From Cymodocea nodosa (lineage: Eukaryota > Streptophyta > Magnoliopsida > Alismatales > Cymodoceaceae), in NCBI GenBank assembly GCA_036874045.1, contig CM072336.1:26983501-27047500 (forward strand): DNA of 64,000 bases, read 5' to 3'. The translations under genes were made by a program, and so were the position numbers. Under the pieces are notes generated by a model that was not told where the DNA came from, did not search any database, and saw only the letters and a program-made list of their open reading frames with translations. Below are positions 11,831 to 24,121 of this stretch, in pieces (position 1 is the stretch's first letter; each line of letters begins with the position of its first letter).

Positions 11831-14117
11831 AGGTAGAAATCAAGGTGCTTCATTAATATAAAATTGGTACAAGAAAATACCAATATATACTATTGTTTTG
11901 AGAAAAGATTTTTAAGTCAGGTGTTTGTTAGGCAACAACAATACCTGTTACAGTTGACATGAGTCATTACTTTATCATCATCTAAACTACTTGGTTTATT
12001 TACTAATAAAAAATCAACTTGGATGTTTCCTTGAACAACCTTCACACTTCTTTTTCCTTTGAAAAGAGCGTTATACTTAGAAAAATATGAAATTTGAATT
12101 CGTCAGCCATGACCATTGCTGTTGAATGCATGGAGCCAATCAAGCTTGCCTCTTTCATTTTGTTTGTTAAGCATCACCTCACCCTAAACTACCCTTCAAA
12201 GATATATATATATATAAATACACACACCCACCCACTACTTGAAGAGAACTTCATTCTTGAGATCATGGAATCTGATTGGTCAGATCATGATCATGGCCTC
12301 CACAAGCGTGTTGACTGGATGGAACCAACCTTGCATTTGGAAGAATTTGGTGTTTGGGCATCTTTGAATTTGCAACTCAGCAACAGCTGTACTGTTTAGT
12401 GACATCAACAAATGGAAACAATGGACTCCACAAATCAAGACCTCTATCCTGAGCATGCATTAATTTATTTATTCTGAAGAAAGCAAGTAGATCCATGATG
12501 CAACCAACAGACATGTTGCAAAAGTAGGGGTTAATTATGTTGTTAAAATCCATGAATGATAACACAAGACCTTAATCCCTTGGGATTAACGCTAAAAAAG
12601 TGACAGGCTCAACACCAAAGCTAAAATGACAGTGTTATCAAGAACAGAAATCATTGTTGACTGGCATATGGCAACCACAACAGCAGCAGCAGCAGTCCTC
12701 TCAAAGGCATGGGGCCGCCACAGCCTTCAGGTTCGGAAACAAAAAGGCAAAGCCCATTCCATTCTCATCCTCATTGCTATTATTTTTGAATAATTGGCAC
12801 ACGTCAGGAGACCTTATCCCTTCAATCTATCAACAAGACACCACAACCTGTCTATCTCATTCCATCTTATAAAATAGTGTTGGGTGGATTATTTTCTCGA
12901 GCTTATCATGCCAACATTGGGGGTAGGGGGTTGTTGGTTGATCCACTGGTCGGCTCTGTCTCATGCATGTGCACGTCTCTAAAATCTTTCATAAACCAAA
13001 GGCACTATTCTAACGCTCGTGCAGACACCCATGTAATATTAAGTATTCGTGTTGTTCGCTTACAATCTTATATATGTAGTTTTATGTTTTGATTATCTTC
13101 TTGGGCGGCAGTCACCATCTTGCTGTTGTACCGGAACCCTCCCATGTGAGGGAAACAATAGCCATTTCCAGGTGAAAAAATCACTCGAAAAGTTCTGAAG
13201 AATACAAAACTTACCATTCTCACGGAAAAAATAAAAAAGGGCGAAAGCCGAGAAACATGGCATGATGAATGATTTCTGTGAAGGAAAAGACTCCTTCACG
13301 ATTGCCTTTAAGAGCTGTTGACTTGTTGTGAATGATCAACCAAACCAACTCCTATTTGATTTTCACATGGAAGAGTTGAGTGAAGAAGTTTTGACGGACG
13401 ATCCCTCTTGTTGTAAACGAATCACATGCACAAGTCCAGTGATGCATGGAGGGACTTGAATTTTATACCAACGGCCATGTCATAATTAAAGACAAAGTCA
13501 CTACCATCATTGAAAGCAGTGAGAGTTTGGCGATATGCAACAAATTATTGGGTTCTCCGTAAATAGAGGTAGTTGACGCCCAACACGAGTAAGTACTGCT
13601 GCGCATCTTCTTCTGGAGAACAAAATAACCACCTCATCCATAATTAATCCCAAAGGATGCACCGCAAATATTACACGATGCACACGTCTAATCCACGCGA
13701 TGCAAGATTAAATTGTGCTTGAGTTTGCAATAACATATGTACCGAGCCGTTCGAAGTTGCATTCATGATGTCGTACGTCAAAGCAACTGCACACCAGCAG
13801 CGTTTGTGGTGTCCACTTCGAAACAGCGATTCCAAACGAGACATTTCATTTTGGTGTCGCACAAGAACGATAAAATGAGTTCTTCTTGCCTGTACACAGA
13901 CTAATAAATATTACAACATTAAATAACTGGAGAGCACCAAAAAGTGCAGTGCCTTGCACAGCTCAAGCAAACTGCAGGTGGATTATTCCAGGTCTTGCTG
14001 GAAAGCAAGCATCACAGGTTCCATTCCACAAAGGGGAGGGAGCCTGGTATGCCACATACTGCGCAGCTGGTGGATTCTTCCAGCTCCAAGCCAGAATTCT
14101 AACCAAAAATTCACAGC
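11831..14117. other. intergenic region downstream of the F-box gene
   Basis: No supportable gene. There is an (AT)n plus CA-rich microsatellite at 12198-12235 and a CAG/CAA run near 12675-12695. Small open frames on both strands (12094-12399, 12654-12872, 13093-13299) match no family known to me. The final 200 bases or so before 14117 are probably the 3'UTR of the minus-strand F-box gene. Confidence 0.45.
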
Positions 14118-15179
14118 CTAGAAGCCATTCATCTCTAGAAGGTAAGTTCGCCGCTTCACCAACGCCCTCACCGCAGCCCTGAACGGTGCGTCAAATGCCA
14201 TGGACACAAAAGCCTCCACTTCCTTTCGATTACTGCTACCGGTCCCTTCACCAGAAGGTTTAATCGCTACCAGAGTCGCTCCTTGCATGCCCATCCCATC
14301 GGGGAGTTCCAAGTGGGGAGCGTACCTCAGTTTCATATTGGACGCAGGCACCTGGGTCCTGCTCGAAGATGCTGATGCAGCCAATGGCTTCTCCCTGAAT
14401 TCTTTTAGCTGCTGCTCCCCCATGACCAGAGTGCCTTGTCCATCTGCATCCGTCAAAACCAAACTACTCAGAGTTGGGTGATCTTTAATTATAGGGTGCA
14501 GCAGGTAATGCCTTGTCGAAGCAGCAATCAACGAGCTAATCGTCCACACCACTCGCAGCTTCAGCCCTCCGTTAGTGTAGAAAGACTCTGGTATGCTTCC
14601 ATTGTCATCTACCGTGGGGGATTCCTGTCCTGAAGAATTTGACTTCCACTCTATCTGTGTGCCTCCCAAAATAACACAATTCTGTAGTGTGCTCCCAAAC
14701 TCTGCTCTCCATTTCAGTAGCACCCCATCCTCTGTGCCAACGTCGCCGGCTGGGAGTTCAATCCGAAGGTTACGGACGTGGGTGAAGCTTTTGAGCACTT
14801 GAGTGGGAGAGTGGTGGGAGAGCTGTGGGAGAAGTGGCCTGTTCCCAGTGCCGGTGTTGCGCAAGTGATTGAATGAGTTGAGGATGTTAAAGAGAAATGC
14901 CTTAAAGAAGTGAGAGAAAAGGTTCCTTGGTTTTGGAGATGGATTTGAGGGCTCATCTACATCTCCATCTACTGTGACAACCCTATCAATCTTCACATAC
15001 ACGTCATGAACCAGTGGGACGAGGGCACTGAATCGTTTAGAAACAGCAGCACATCTGCCTAAGGATCGGACTTCGGCCAACTTATTGAAGATCAGAAGGA
15101 CGATTGAGTCGGGTATTCTATCAAACTGGTCGGGAAACACGGCAGGAGCAGTGGCATGAATCCGAGATTTTGATTGCAT
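14118..15179 (-). CDS. F-box protein, At5g46170/At4g18380-like
   Basis: A single uninterrupted 353-residue frame. Residues about 17-60 form an F-box (FDRIPDSIVLLIFNKLAEV, then CAAVSKRFSALVPLV), the segment that binds the SKP1 subunit of SCF ubiquitin ligases. The rest has no kelch or leucine-rich repeats. It matches in layout a plant-specific family of intron-poor F-box proteins (At5g46170, At4g18380 and At1g30200 in Arabidopsis): a Val-rich KIDRVV segment after the F-box, a conserved middle around VLKSFTHVRNLRIELP, and a C-terminus with AFVSMAFDAPFRAAVRALVKRRTYLLEMNGF. Substrate and pathway are unknown. The start is the first Met in frame, and length fits the family (roughly 350-400). A non-coding first exon and intron probably lie upstream, with a donor at 15949 (CAG/GTGATTGC). 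Confidence 0.9.
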   Translation of the reverse strand: MQSKSRIHATAPAVFPDQFDRIPDSIVLLIFNKLAEVRSLGRCAAVSKRFSALVPLVHDVYVKIDRVVTVDGDVDEPSNPSPKPRNLFSHFFKAFLFNILNSFNHLRNTGTGNRPLLPQLSHHSPTQVLKSFTHVRNLRIELPAGDVGTEDGVLLKWRAEFGSTLQNCVILGGTQIEWKSNSSGQESPTVDDNGSIPESFYTNGGLKLRVVWTISSLIAASTRHYLLHPIIKDHPTLSSLVLTDADGQGTLVMGEQQLKEFREKPLAASASSSRTQVPASNMKLRYAPHLELPDGMGMQGATLVAIKPSGEGTGSSNRKEVEAFVSMAFDAPFRAAVRALVKRRTYLLEMNGF

Positions 15180-16200
15180 TTCTCACAAAACAAGATGAAA
15201 ACTATTAACGAAGGGCAATCTGAAGTCCTCTGTGTTCCCTGACTTCAAATAAATCACAAGCAAATACTAAACTCTACAGAGCTAAGACTCACATGACTTG
15301 AGAAAGAGCCAAGGAAAAAATAGTCTAGGATTCTCAAACGGCAGATAAGCTAGGGAAAATCCTAATGCGAAATGAAGGCTCTACTGTTATGAAACCAAGG
15401 GGCGGAAGGAAAGGACTGGACTTTCTCAAAATTTTGATTCTCAAACGGCAGATAAGCAAGGGAAAATCCTAATGCGAGATGAAGGCTCTACTGTTATGAA
15501 ACCAAGGGGCGAAAGGAAAGGACTGGACTTTCTGCTGTCGAATCGAATACCCAACAGATTGCAGACCAAATCTGCATGATAAAAAATAGAACAGCTGAAC
15601 ATCAACAAGATTAATAAGGACTAGCACCCTCGTAATAATCCGCGCGCTTTGGAACAAAGAAGCAATCACCCAAACCTTTAAACCACCGTAAAAGTGGAAA
15701 ATTGAACAGAAGCACTACGCAATGAGCACTCGAGAAAAAAAGAATGAAACCCTAAAAATCGAATGGACAAGACCGATCCGACCCACCTCAAAAGAAAAAA
15801 AAAAAAAAAAATCTAATCTTTATCCACGATCCGAGCGTACCGACCAAAACCAGACGGAAGAAATCGGATCATTGACGCACGCATACAAATCCCCATGCAA
15901 AGAAAGCGATCCGTAGGGAAAATCCAAGGCAAAGAAAGGCGCAATCACCTGGGAGGAATGCGGCGGCGGCAGCTTAGACGAACGAATTGGGTGGGTACTA
16001 TTACTTCCTGCTTCATCTGTTTGTCATGGTCGCTCTCTCTCTCGTTCAATGACTAATATTTCCGTGGGAGGAGGAGGAGGAGGCATGTAACGGCGCCGTT
16101 GAGGAGGAGGGATGGGCCGGGGAGCGCAGCGGTGACTGGTGACGGCGTCTGCCAGGGTAATTGGGTAAAGGCAGGAGCGCGACCGGGAACGGGCCGCCTT
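15180..16200 (-). promoter_or_regulatory. probable 5'UTR, 5'UTR intron and promoter of the F-box gene
   Basis: On the minus strand a good donor lies at 15949/15948 (CCCAG/GTGATTGC) and a possible acceptor at 15220/15219 (ACTTCAG/ATTGCCC), which would give a leader intron of about 730 bases ending 40 bases before the start codon. GC content rises near 15950-16200, where there are CT-rich and GGA-rich runs. Splice calls are inference from motifs only. Confidence 0.5.
15329..15533. repeat. 98-bp tandem duplication (period 107)
   Basis: 15329-15426 and 15436-15533 are near-identical copies starting GATTCTCAAACGGCAGATAA and ending GGACTGGACTTTCT, with three visible substitutions. A 9-base spacer separates them. 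They lie in the presumed leader intron of the F-box gene. Confidence 0.95.
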
Positions 16201-16940
16201 ATGCCGATCACATCACGTTAAACCATCGGAAAATGCTAAATGTTTCTGGAATCAAATTCCAAAATCCACCCGATAATGACACGTGTATATCAAGATCTTA
16301 TCAAGATCCTGAACGATTCCCACGACGGTAACTGGCTTTTACCAACATTTAAATTTTAGAAAATCTAAAAATCATTGGAGAAAAATACAGCTATTGCCAC
16401 GCACAGAATTTTTTGACCTTTTTTTTCTGATGATTATATCTAAAATAAAAAAAAATAAAGATATCTGTTTTGCTTCAATCACAATCTTTTTCATGGATAG
16501 TTTTAAGCTGATGTATTGGTATTTTTAACTCTAAGCACTTACACCTTATTTTTCAAATTTGAAAAATACAATCCTTAAAGTTGATAATATAATACTACAC
16601 GTGAGCTGTAAATTATTATTATTATTTTAAAAAGTAAAAGATAATAAATTAAAACTTTGATATAAAACAACGTCAAGACAACAAGTACAAAAAGACTTCA
16701 CGATGTTTAAAAGTTTTGAACAAAAATAAGAAAAATAGGTAAAAGAAGACATTTATTATTTTATTTAGCTTCAACAACTTTCATTTATGATCTACCAAAT
16801 TTATTGGTTGACGAGAGTTCAAATGACGTAATAATCATAAGGGTAAAGAGAGCCAAAGATAATACTTGTTGTTTTTAAATTGATACAATTTCTTTAACCG
16901 CACTGTCTCCCTTTATCAAGTGGTCTAACTAAAACAGAGA
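16201..16940. other. AT-rich intergenic spacer
   Basis: No gene recognised. A T-rich stretch near 16405-16430 on this strand could be the poly(A) end of the reverse-strand LINE that becomes recognisable from about 16.95 kb, but no target-site duplication was identified. Confidence 0.4.
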
Positions 16941-17950
16941 TAAGTTAAATATCTAATAGAATAACGAGCCGTTATTTCATCTTTTATTTCAAAATATAAT
17001 GCCATTCCTATTTAACCACATAATCCAAAAATAAGCAACGAGAAGAATATAATACCAGACTTGTTTAGAAAGAGCAGACTTGATTGATTTATGTAATGAG
17101 GTGTAAGCAGTAGAAAATCTTCATCTAGGATAGTTTTGTTATTAATCAGAAAGAGATTCTAAAATTTATCAGGGAAGTTAAAATCTACAAAAATGTGTCT
17201 TGTTGTTTCTGCTGAAATATTGCAATAAGAATAAGTAGCATTTCTATTTTAGCTTTTCTTTTGTAAATTTTCACTTGAAAGGAAATTTTTATTTTAAGTG
17301 GAACTGAGGTTTTTTAAATGAAATTCAAGTATTTGTGATAACTTTTGGTCGAGTATATTCTATTGAAGCTATGCCTCCAGGTAATTAAGTCTTCCTCCCA
17401 GAGAGATTAATTGAATGAATGGTAATCATAAAGTCTAATATGTGATTATAAATAGAAGGGAAGTTATATTTAAGTTGTTTGTAATTAAACAGCAATTTTC
17501 CCAACATAAGGTTTTTTTACCATCCCATCTTGGATTTGAAGATTACAAAAGTTTGTGATTGTAGGATAAAAAGATCGAATGACTAAGGAGGAAGAAGTGT
17601 TTTTATTTAATAGGGAGCTTTCTCCTCTCTTTTTTAGGAATTTTCCTTTAGGATTTCGCTCCCAAGGGGTTTCATATCATTATTAATTAGTTTCCAAACT
17701 AGTTTTCCTTTTAAGACCGTAAAGAAGAATTTTAGGGTTAAAATATCGAGTCCACCATATTTTTTATACCGTCTAGAGTTTTGATTACCTTGTTGGGGAG
17801 GTGTAAAACGGAGAGGTAATGAACCGGAATGGAAGAGAGAACAGAATTGATTAAGATAAGTTTACCTCTTGAAGAGAAAAGTCTTTTATTGAAGTTATCT
17901 ATTGACTTTGAACTTGTCACGTTTTTAAATGAGATCATAGCAAATACCGT
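16941..17950 (-). mobile_element. LINE (L1-like), 3' part of RT and C-terminal region
   Basis: The reverse strand reads SSRGKLILINSVLSSIPVHYLSVLHLPNKVIK at 17760-17880, the conserved segment after the RT palm of plant L1 elements. A GGLDILTLKFF region follows at 17690-17750, then decayed zinc-finger (zf-RVT-like) sequence to about 16.95 kb with an NRNGIIF end. Stops and frameshifts are frequent. It is the 3' end of the same LINE whose RT core resumes at 19.75 kb. Confidence 0.85.
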
Positions 17951-19745
17951 AAAATTAAAAGAGCAGAAAAACTCTCTTCTTTAATTTTACAAGGCAATAC
18001 TTGTTAAAAGAATGAATTTGACAACAAAGAACAAATAAACTTAAATCATCAATTAAAAATAAATGAAGATTCAAATTCAAAACAACAGAAAGACTAGTGG
18101 ATCACTTTTTCTTTTGTAAATCTTGCTTCTAACGAAAATTCATAAAACTATCTATATCACAAATATTATCTCACTTTCACATGCAAACTTATATTTCCAC
18201 AACCACAAAACAATTTACAAACATACATTCATTTTCAATAAAAATAAGTCCTACAACTTGACTTTTCTAACTCATACTCCACCCGTTGTTCAACAGAAAA
18301 ACCTAAAAAGAACAACCAAAAGGAGTGAGTTAATACCTAGTAAGTGATCCATCATTAAACCAACAAAATTACATAAGTAGAAATATGTTATACATGAAAA
18401 ATTTATAAATCATAATATGCATACTGTACAACAAAATCAACAATCCTTCAATTTATAAAAGAAACCAAAGAGATTAGGCCAACCAAACACATCTTTTTAT
18501 TTTTTATTTGATTAGCTACGATTGCATATTTCCTTTGCAGCAAGGTCAAGTGCAACTACATATTTCTCCTTGCAATAGAATCAGGTAGTCACATACCATC
18601 TTGTGACTAAATTCAGATACCTCAAGTTGTCTTGAGACAAGGCAAATGTATTTTATCTCAAATTATATATATAATATCACAGTATTATGACCCCATGATC
18701 AAGTTTCGTAGCTAATCCAATTGATTCAACTTATAATTAAAAAAATTTAAACACGCATAACAAGTTGACCATTAGTCAAGCAAATTCTCAATCAACACTA
18801 TTTCACAATAATCTTCATTCATAAACTTTAACAATAATATATAGAAATTAACATGACATATAGTACATAAACCATTTATATTATGCATTAACAACAAAAT
18901 CAAGGTGATCTACAATAATCAACATCACCATATGCCAAATATCAATAATATATCATACTCACCAACCAATGTACATTAATAGTCTAACAAGGGATTTATG
19001 CAATCACTGTCCATTAACTCACACCAAAGGTTATTTATAGTATTTATGTCATAACTACTAAGAGCATGCATCAGTTTATCTCTTACAACAAGGGCCAACA
19101 GTAAGTATACTGCAATCAACATAAATATAAAACATTCATAGCTATTATGCAACCATTTCTAAAATATGCATCTATGATCGACCAAGGAAAATCAAGATTT
19201 TCTCTACTACGAAACAAGCATTAATAACTTAATTTAATTATGCAGAGGAAGGATCACTTACCAAGTTAGGAAGGAAAATCCCCAAATCACCTTTCTTCTT
19301 CCCCTTAATTGACCACTTGTTCTACCTGCGTTTTTTTTTTTTTTTTGTTCTTCATAGATCCTGCCTGTCGAAGCTGTCGCCGAGGAAGACGTGTGTCGCT
19401 GCACCTCCCACACCCATTGAAGGCCACCGAGCTTGCCAAGGCGCCCACTGCTCGAAAACGACCGTCGCTCGCACTCATGGAGTCGCTCGAACGCACTCTC
19501 GCGTGTGCACGTGCTGAGATCGTCGAAATCTCCTGCCACTCATGCACCATCGGTCGAACTCGCCTGCTCGCCTGCCACTCATCCGATTGCTGAACTCTCA
19601 TCATCGCCTACTAGGGATTCAGTCGAGAGGCTGCTGAGAAAAAGGATCAAAGGTGAAGATGAAAATTCAAATTATTTTCCCTCTTTTCATAACCTTAGAT
19701 ACCAAATGACCAAAATGCCCTCCTACTTCCACCTATTTACGTCGG
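17951..19745. mobile_element. 1.8-kb insertion of unknown type within the LINE
   Basis: LINE sequence stops near 19750 (…TYLGLP region followed by a frame reading FYKG) and resumes near 17950, so the 1.8 kb between them is an insertion. It is AT-rich except for a GC-rich segment at 19360-19600, where several overlapping open frames on both strands look artefactual. A phrase near 19700 (GGGCATTTTGGTCATTTGG on the reverse strand) is common in plant LTRs, so a solo LTR is possible. Exact ends and duplicated target bases were not resolved. Confidence 0.5.
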
Positions 19746-19749
19746 GCCC

Positions 19750-20331
19750 TTATAGAACTAGTCATTAAAAGTAGCTTTTTTAAAGTAAAAGGGGAAGACC
19801 TAAGTAGGTTATGGGGAGCTCTTGAATCTTGCAACCTAATCAATTACAAAGTGAACATTAAGGATATGAAAGGTCATTTTCCAATCCTAATTTTAATGTT
19901 CTACCAAGAAAGTATGAGACAATGAGAAATAGAAAAGAAGATAAAGGATCACCTTACCTAAGTCTACTTAAGAATGTGAAGTAACTTGAAGAAGTACCAT
20001 TAATTAGGATGGAGAAATGGGCCGATTCAATACATTTCTTAATCCCGTTTATCTATTTAATTTGAAATCTAAGCCATTCCAAGCAATTTATTAAGAAATC
20101 CCAATTTACATTGTTGAATGTTTTTTCAAAAATCTAATTTAAGGATAAGTCCTGATTTATATTTATGGTGTAGATGATGAATGATTTCTTGAGCAGCTAA
20201 GAGGCAATCTTGAATGTTCTTGCCTTTAAGGAATGCACATTGGGTATTACTTATTAAGTCGAAGAGGATAGGAGCAAGTCTGTTTGCTAAACATTTTGAA
20301 AGGATTTTGTAAGAACAATTGATTAAGTTGA
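19750..20331 (-). mobile_element. LINE reverse transcriptase core, part 1
   Basis: Reverse-strand reading from 20331 downward gives INLINCSYKILSKCLANRL, then CAFLKGKNIQDCLLAAQEII, SGLILKLDFEKTFNNVNW, SILINGTSSSYF, GDPLSSFLF and ITYLGLP. These are successive landmarks of an L1-type RT, in order. Stops interrupt it, for example in the LR-GDPLS block. The active-site box expected around the DDT/DDD motif is degraded. Confidence 0.92.
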
Positions 20332-21371
20332 TGTTAGATTTTTATTAATGATTTAGGGCTCTAATGGAAGATCTTTTTAGGTGACTATAAGATTAATTAT
20401 TTTTTTAATCTCTTGAATCACTTTTATTTATAATCATTTGAAGGATCAACTACCTCTATTATCTTCACCTCCAATCACCTCCCAAATTTTCAATAACCAC
20501 TAGAATTTGTAATTCAAATTCAAATTTGATTTAGAATTTGATCTTTTTGACCAATTTCAACATCTTCCACTTGATCACAAAGATCGATTATATTCATTCA
20601 TACACCAAATCCAATAAAGCATATCTTATTTTCATTCTACTCTCATTATTTATAGGTACCACAATTTCAATCTTTCACTCCCACTATTCATAAAAATATC
20701 CTTCATTTATATTATCTATAGAAATGTTTTTTAATCTCGTTAAGTTCACAAATTTAATGTATTTTTTTTTGCTAAAATTCATTTTGTCAAAGGACCGATG
20801 GATTGGCGACATTGTTCGCGTAGAATCACGCACGTAAGGGTGGAGGTGCATGCTTGCGAAGGAGTGGGCAGTGTGGCAACAGTGCATAGAATCACGTGCA
20901 GAGGTGCGAGGGTGCAAGCTATGCATGTAATGCGTGCAAACATGTAGATAAGGGGACAACAAGATCAGGTGGTCGCACGCAAAAAGAGTTGTGCACTGTT
21001 GGGTAGAAATGCATGAGTGTCGACGCATAGTGGGTAGAACTTGCATTTGCGATAGGCAAAGTCTGCACGCGTGGGTGGAACTATAGTGTCGACGCAGTAG
21101 TGACGACTCACGCAGGTAGAGAACTTGGCTCTGATACTATTTTTGGATTTTTCCCAATAATTTAGGGTTCCAATGGTAGATCTTTTTAGGTGACTATAAG
21201 ATTAATTGTTCCTTTAATTCCTCGAATTATCTCTATTTATAACCATTTAAATGATCAATTACCTCCACCATCTTCGCCTCCAACTACCTCTCAAATTTTC
21301 GGTAACCATTCGAATTTGCAATTTAAATTCAAACTTGATTTGGAATTTGGTCTTTTTGACCAATTCCAATA
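20332..21371 (-). mobile_element. TRIM-like non-autonomous LTR retrotransposon inside the LINE
   Basis: Two direct repeats of about 231 bp (20332-20562 and 21140-21371) flank 577 bp of non-coding sequence; total 1040 bp. On the minus strand the LTRs start TGTTGAAATTGGTC / TATTGGAATTGGTC. Immediately after the 5' LTR comes TAGTATCAGAGCC, a near-perfect tRNA-Met primer binding site, and just before the 3' LTR a purine-rich AAGTGGAAGA tract. Element size, LTR size and absence of a polyprotein fit TRIM/SMART-type elements. It interrupts the LINE between RPI and INLIN, with imperfect GTTGA/GTTAT flanks. The internal part (20800-21120) is GC-rich with repeated GTGCATG-like words. Confidence 0.88.
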
Positions 21372-21988
21372 GTTATAGGTCTAAAATTATTTGTTCATTT
21401 TGATTTGAGTATCATTAGATTTTTTGAGGATTAGACCTATAAAAGTGTTATTTATAAGGTGAAGAAAAGAAGAAATTCATCATCTTCAGTAAATTTGATT
21501 TTACCATATCTCAATATTTTTGAAAAAGGTAAATGGAGAAGCCATCAAGGCCAAGGGATCTGTTAGCATTTAAAGAGAAAGTTGCATTTTGGATTTCTTC
21601 AATGATAATGTATTTTCAATAATGAGAGGGTTGCTTTTTTTTTTAAGAAAAATTCTATTCTAATCAATAGGTAAGGAGAAGAGTCTTGACCTTTCTTTAA
21701 GATTTTATAAAAATGTTTAATGAAGGATTCTGTTTAATATTTCTTTTAGTACAAGTGATAGAGACATTAATTACTAGAGAGAAAATGTAGTTTTTTTTGT
21801 CTCGCTTTATACATGGTAGGGAAAAATTTTGAATTGATGCCTCCCTCATTCAATAATTGAATCCTAGATTTTTGTTTTTAATCTACTTGAGCTAGGAGAA
21901 GATTGTGATGTTCTGTTTAAGATCGATGATTTTAGTTATTTTGTTTTCATGAAGAAGGTAAAGTTTTTTATTTTAAATCAAGAGTTTA
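21372..21988 (-). mobile_element. LINE endonuclease-RT linker and RT N-terminus
   Basis: The reverse strand carries QLLNEGGINSKFFPTMYKAR near 21790-21850 (the SNSKFFH block of plant LINEs). NATFSLNANRSLGLDGFSIY and LFQKY-DMVKSNLLKMM follow near 21500-21600, the segment just before the RT palm. The frame is broken by stops and frameshifts. It connects across the TRIM to the RT core on one side and across the Harbinger element to the LINE piece at 26.96-27.11 kb on the other. Confidence 0.88.
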
Positions 21989-22532
21989 GGAGGGTGTTTG
22001 TGCATGTTGAAAAGTTCAGAAATAAAGAAAATGAAAAGTTCAGATTCTTATGAATTAGAAAGTTCAAATTCTTAAGAAAATCAGGGTTATTTGTGTATGT
22101 TTTAGAAAGTTAGAAAAGTTAAGATTTCCACAAGAGTGTTTGTGTCAAATGAAATGTTTAAAATTAAAATATACTTTTTTAATCAAAGTATTCTAATAAT
22201 TAATTTTAATTTACTCTATTTCTTCACTTCATAATACTTATATTTTAATAAAAAATATCAACTCTTCTTATTTTTATTTATTAATAATATCATAAATAAA
22301 TTGAACAAAAGTTGTGTTGTGTATTACCTATTTAAACATAACATATCACAAACAATTACTTTTCAAAATTGTTAACTAACGTCTAATATATGAATAAAAT
22401 TCAAAACATAAATATAAATTGTCAACATATAAATGTTCAAATATTGTAACATAGCAATTTGACAAAGTTACATATGAAATGATTTAAATGTCACGTCCAT
22501 CCCACATAGCAGTCTTCATGTTGTCATGTATT

Positions 22533-23843
22533 TCATCTGCTATTTGTTTTTTTTTGTTCTTGTGTCATTTCTAATGTACTATCTATCTCTGAAAGCTCAT
22601 CTTTAGTAATTCCAATTTTTTCATTTTTTAGATTAAATTCAGCTAACTCATCGTCTAAATCTTCTAATAAATTTGCTCTGTTAGTTCTACGTATAAAATT
22701 ATGTAGTAAGAAGCAAGTCATCACAATCTTTGTTTGTGTATCATAAGAATATGACATACGTCCTCGTAATATTGTAAAACGATGTTTAACAACTCCAAAT
22801 GATCGCTCAATCACTAATCTTAATTGTGAATGTCTATAATTGAAGTTTTCAACTACATTTTCTAGAAGTCTATTATTTTCATATTCAAATAGATGATATC
22901 TTACTCCTTGATATGAACAAATAAATTCAAGTCAATTAGGATAACTAACATCAACCAAGTAAAACTTTCATGTATATAATTAAAAATTAGTGTAAATAAA
23001 AAATATATATTCAATAATGTCATTTCATACTTGGTGGAACTTTGAATGAATGATGTCTTGTGATAGCATCTTGAAGGATTCTTGCGTCAGAAGCTGATCC
23101 TTCCCAACCACTAAAAATATATGTAAATTCTATATCAAAATTACATGCAACCATAACATTTTGACTTAACTCTCCTTTTCTATTTCTAAATCTTACTGTT
23201 TGTCATCCATAAATAGTTGCCTTAATGTGTTCCATCAATAGCACCAATACATTTCTATTAACATATGAATAAGAAAATGAGAAAAAAATAATGTACAAAT
23301 CAATTCTATATGAAAATATATATTTACCTTAAAATAGGGATACACATTTGAATCATTCAGTATTCTACTTGGAGTTGATGCTAAAGGCATTGCAAGAAGT
23401 TATTTATATAAGTTCAAAATTACATTAAGTACTTCATTGAAGTACGTACTAATTGTCTATGTAGATCGAGAGAAACGCTCCCTTGTTACTTTATATCGTT
23501 GATTTTGACCAATAGTGACAAAAAAGATTGCAAACTTCTCTTCGACACTAACATTGCTTGTATTTCCTATGTCACCTTCTCTTCATAACAAATTACAAAA
23601 GTCAAGGAATACATGTTGACTCATATATATCTTTTGACAATTATATACTTGATGTGGCAGTGATGGATCTAATAATCTTCTAATGTAGTTATGTCCTCTA
23701 CTATAAATGTGATGTGTAGTACTAGTCAATGTACTTGACATACATGCAACACTTGCAAGAAAGTTCCACAGTGAAAGAAGTAATGTTCGTCATCTTTATG
23801 CTTCTTCCTCAAGTATATTCTTTAACAATTCCAAACCATCCAT
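22533..23843 (-). pseudogene. PIF/Harbinger DDE transposase (nuclease gene), decayed
   Basis: The start MDGLELLKNILEEEA is at 23843. Then come a helix-turn-helix-like region (YMSQHVFLDFCNLL, EEKFAIFFVTIGQNQRYKV), the first catalytic block CIGAIDGTH near 23230, and the second GWEGSASDARIL near 23080. After KFYLVDVSYPN the third block is ERSFGVVKHRFTILRGRMSY (22740-22810) and the C-terminus LHNFIRR. The D, D and E residues of the three blocks are present. Breaks include in-frame stops (for example after YPN and in the N-terminal part) and probable introns near 22.95-23.05 and 23.28-23.34 kb. Known family role: cuts and rejoins transposon ends, working with the Myb-like partner protein. Confidence 0.88.
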
Positions 23844-24121
23844 ACCATTTATGATAATTATTACCTACAAGAAGTACATAGATTAGTATACCTTTTCCTA
23901 AAAATCTATAAGAATCTTCAACAATAATAAAAACATTTATTTCACATAACAAGATTTATATAAAATAACAAGCAATAAAGCATTCACATATGAAAATCAA
24001 TAGTCATCATCATTATCTAAAATTCAACATTATACATTATTCACCACAATAATAAAGTTCATCACATCCATCAACATTACTCAACAACAGAAAAGTACAT
24101 TTATAAGTTGTGATATTTTAT

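Noticed and set aside
12094-12399. 101-residue frame starting MNSSAMTIAVECMEP
   Set aside because: It crosses an AT/CA microsatellite, has no recognisable domain, and no splice partner was found.
19258-19768. Overlapping open frames on both strands of about 95-110 residues
   Set aside because: They overlap one another in several frames in a GC-rich patch inside an insertion, with low-complexity peptides and no family resemblance.
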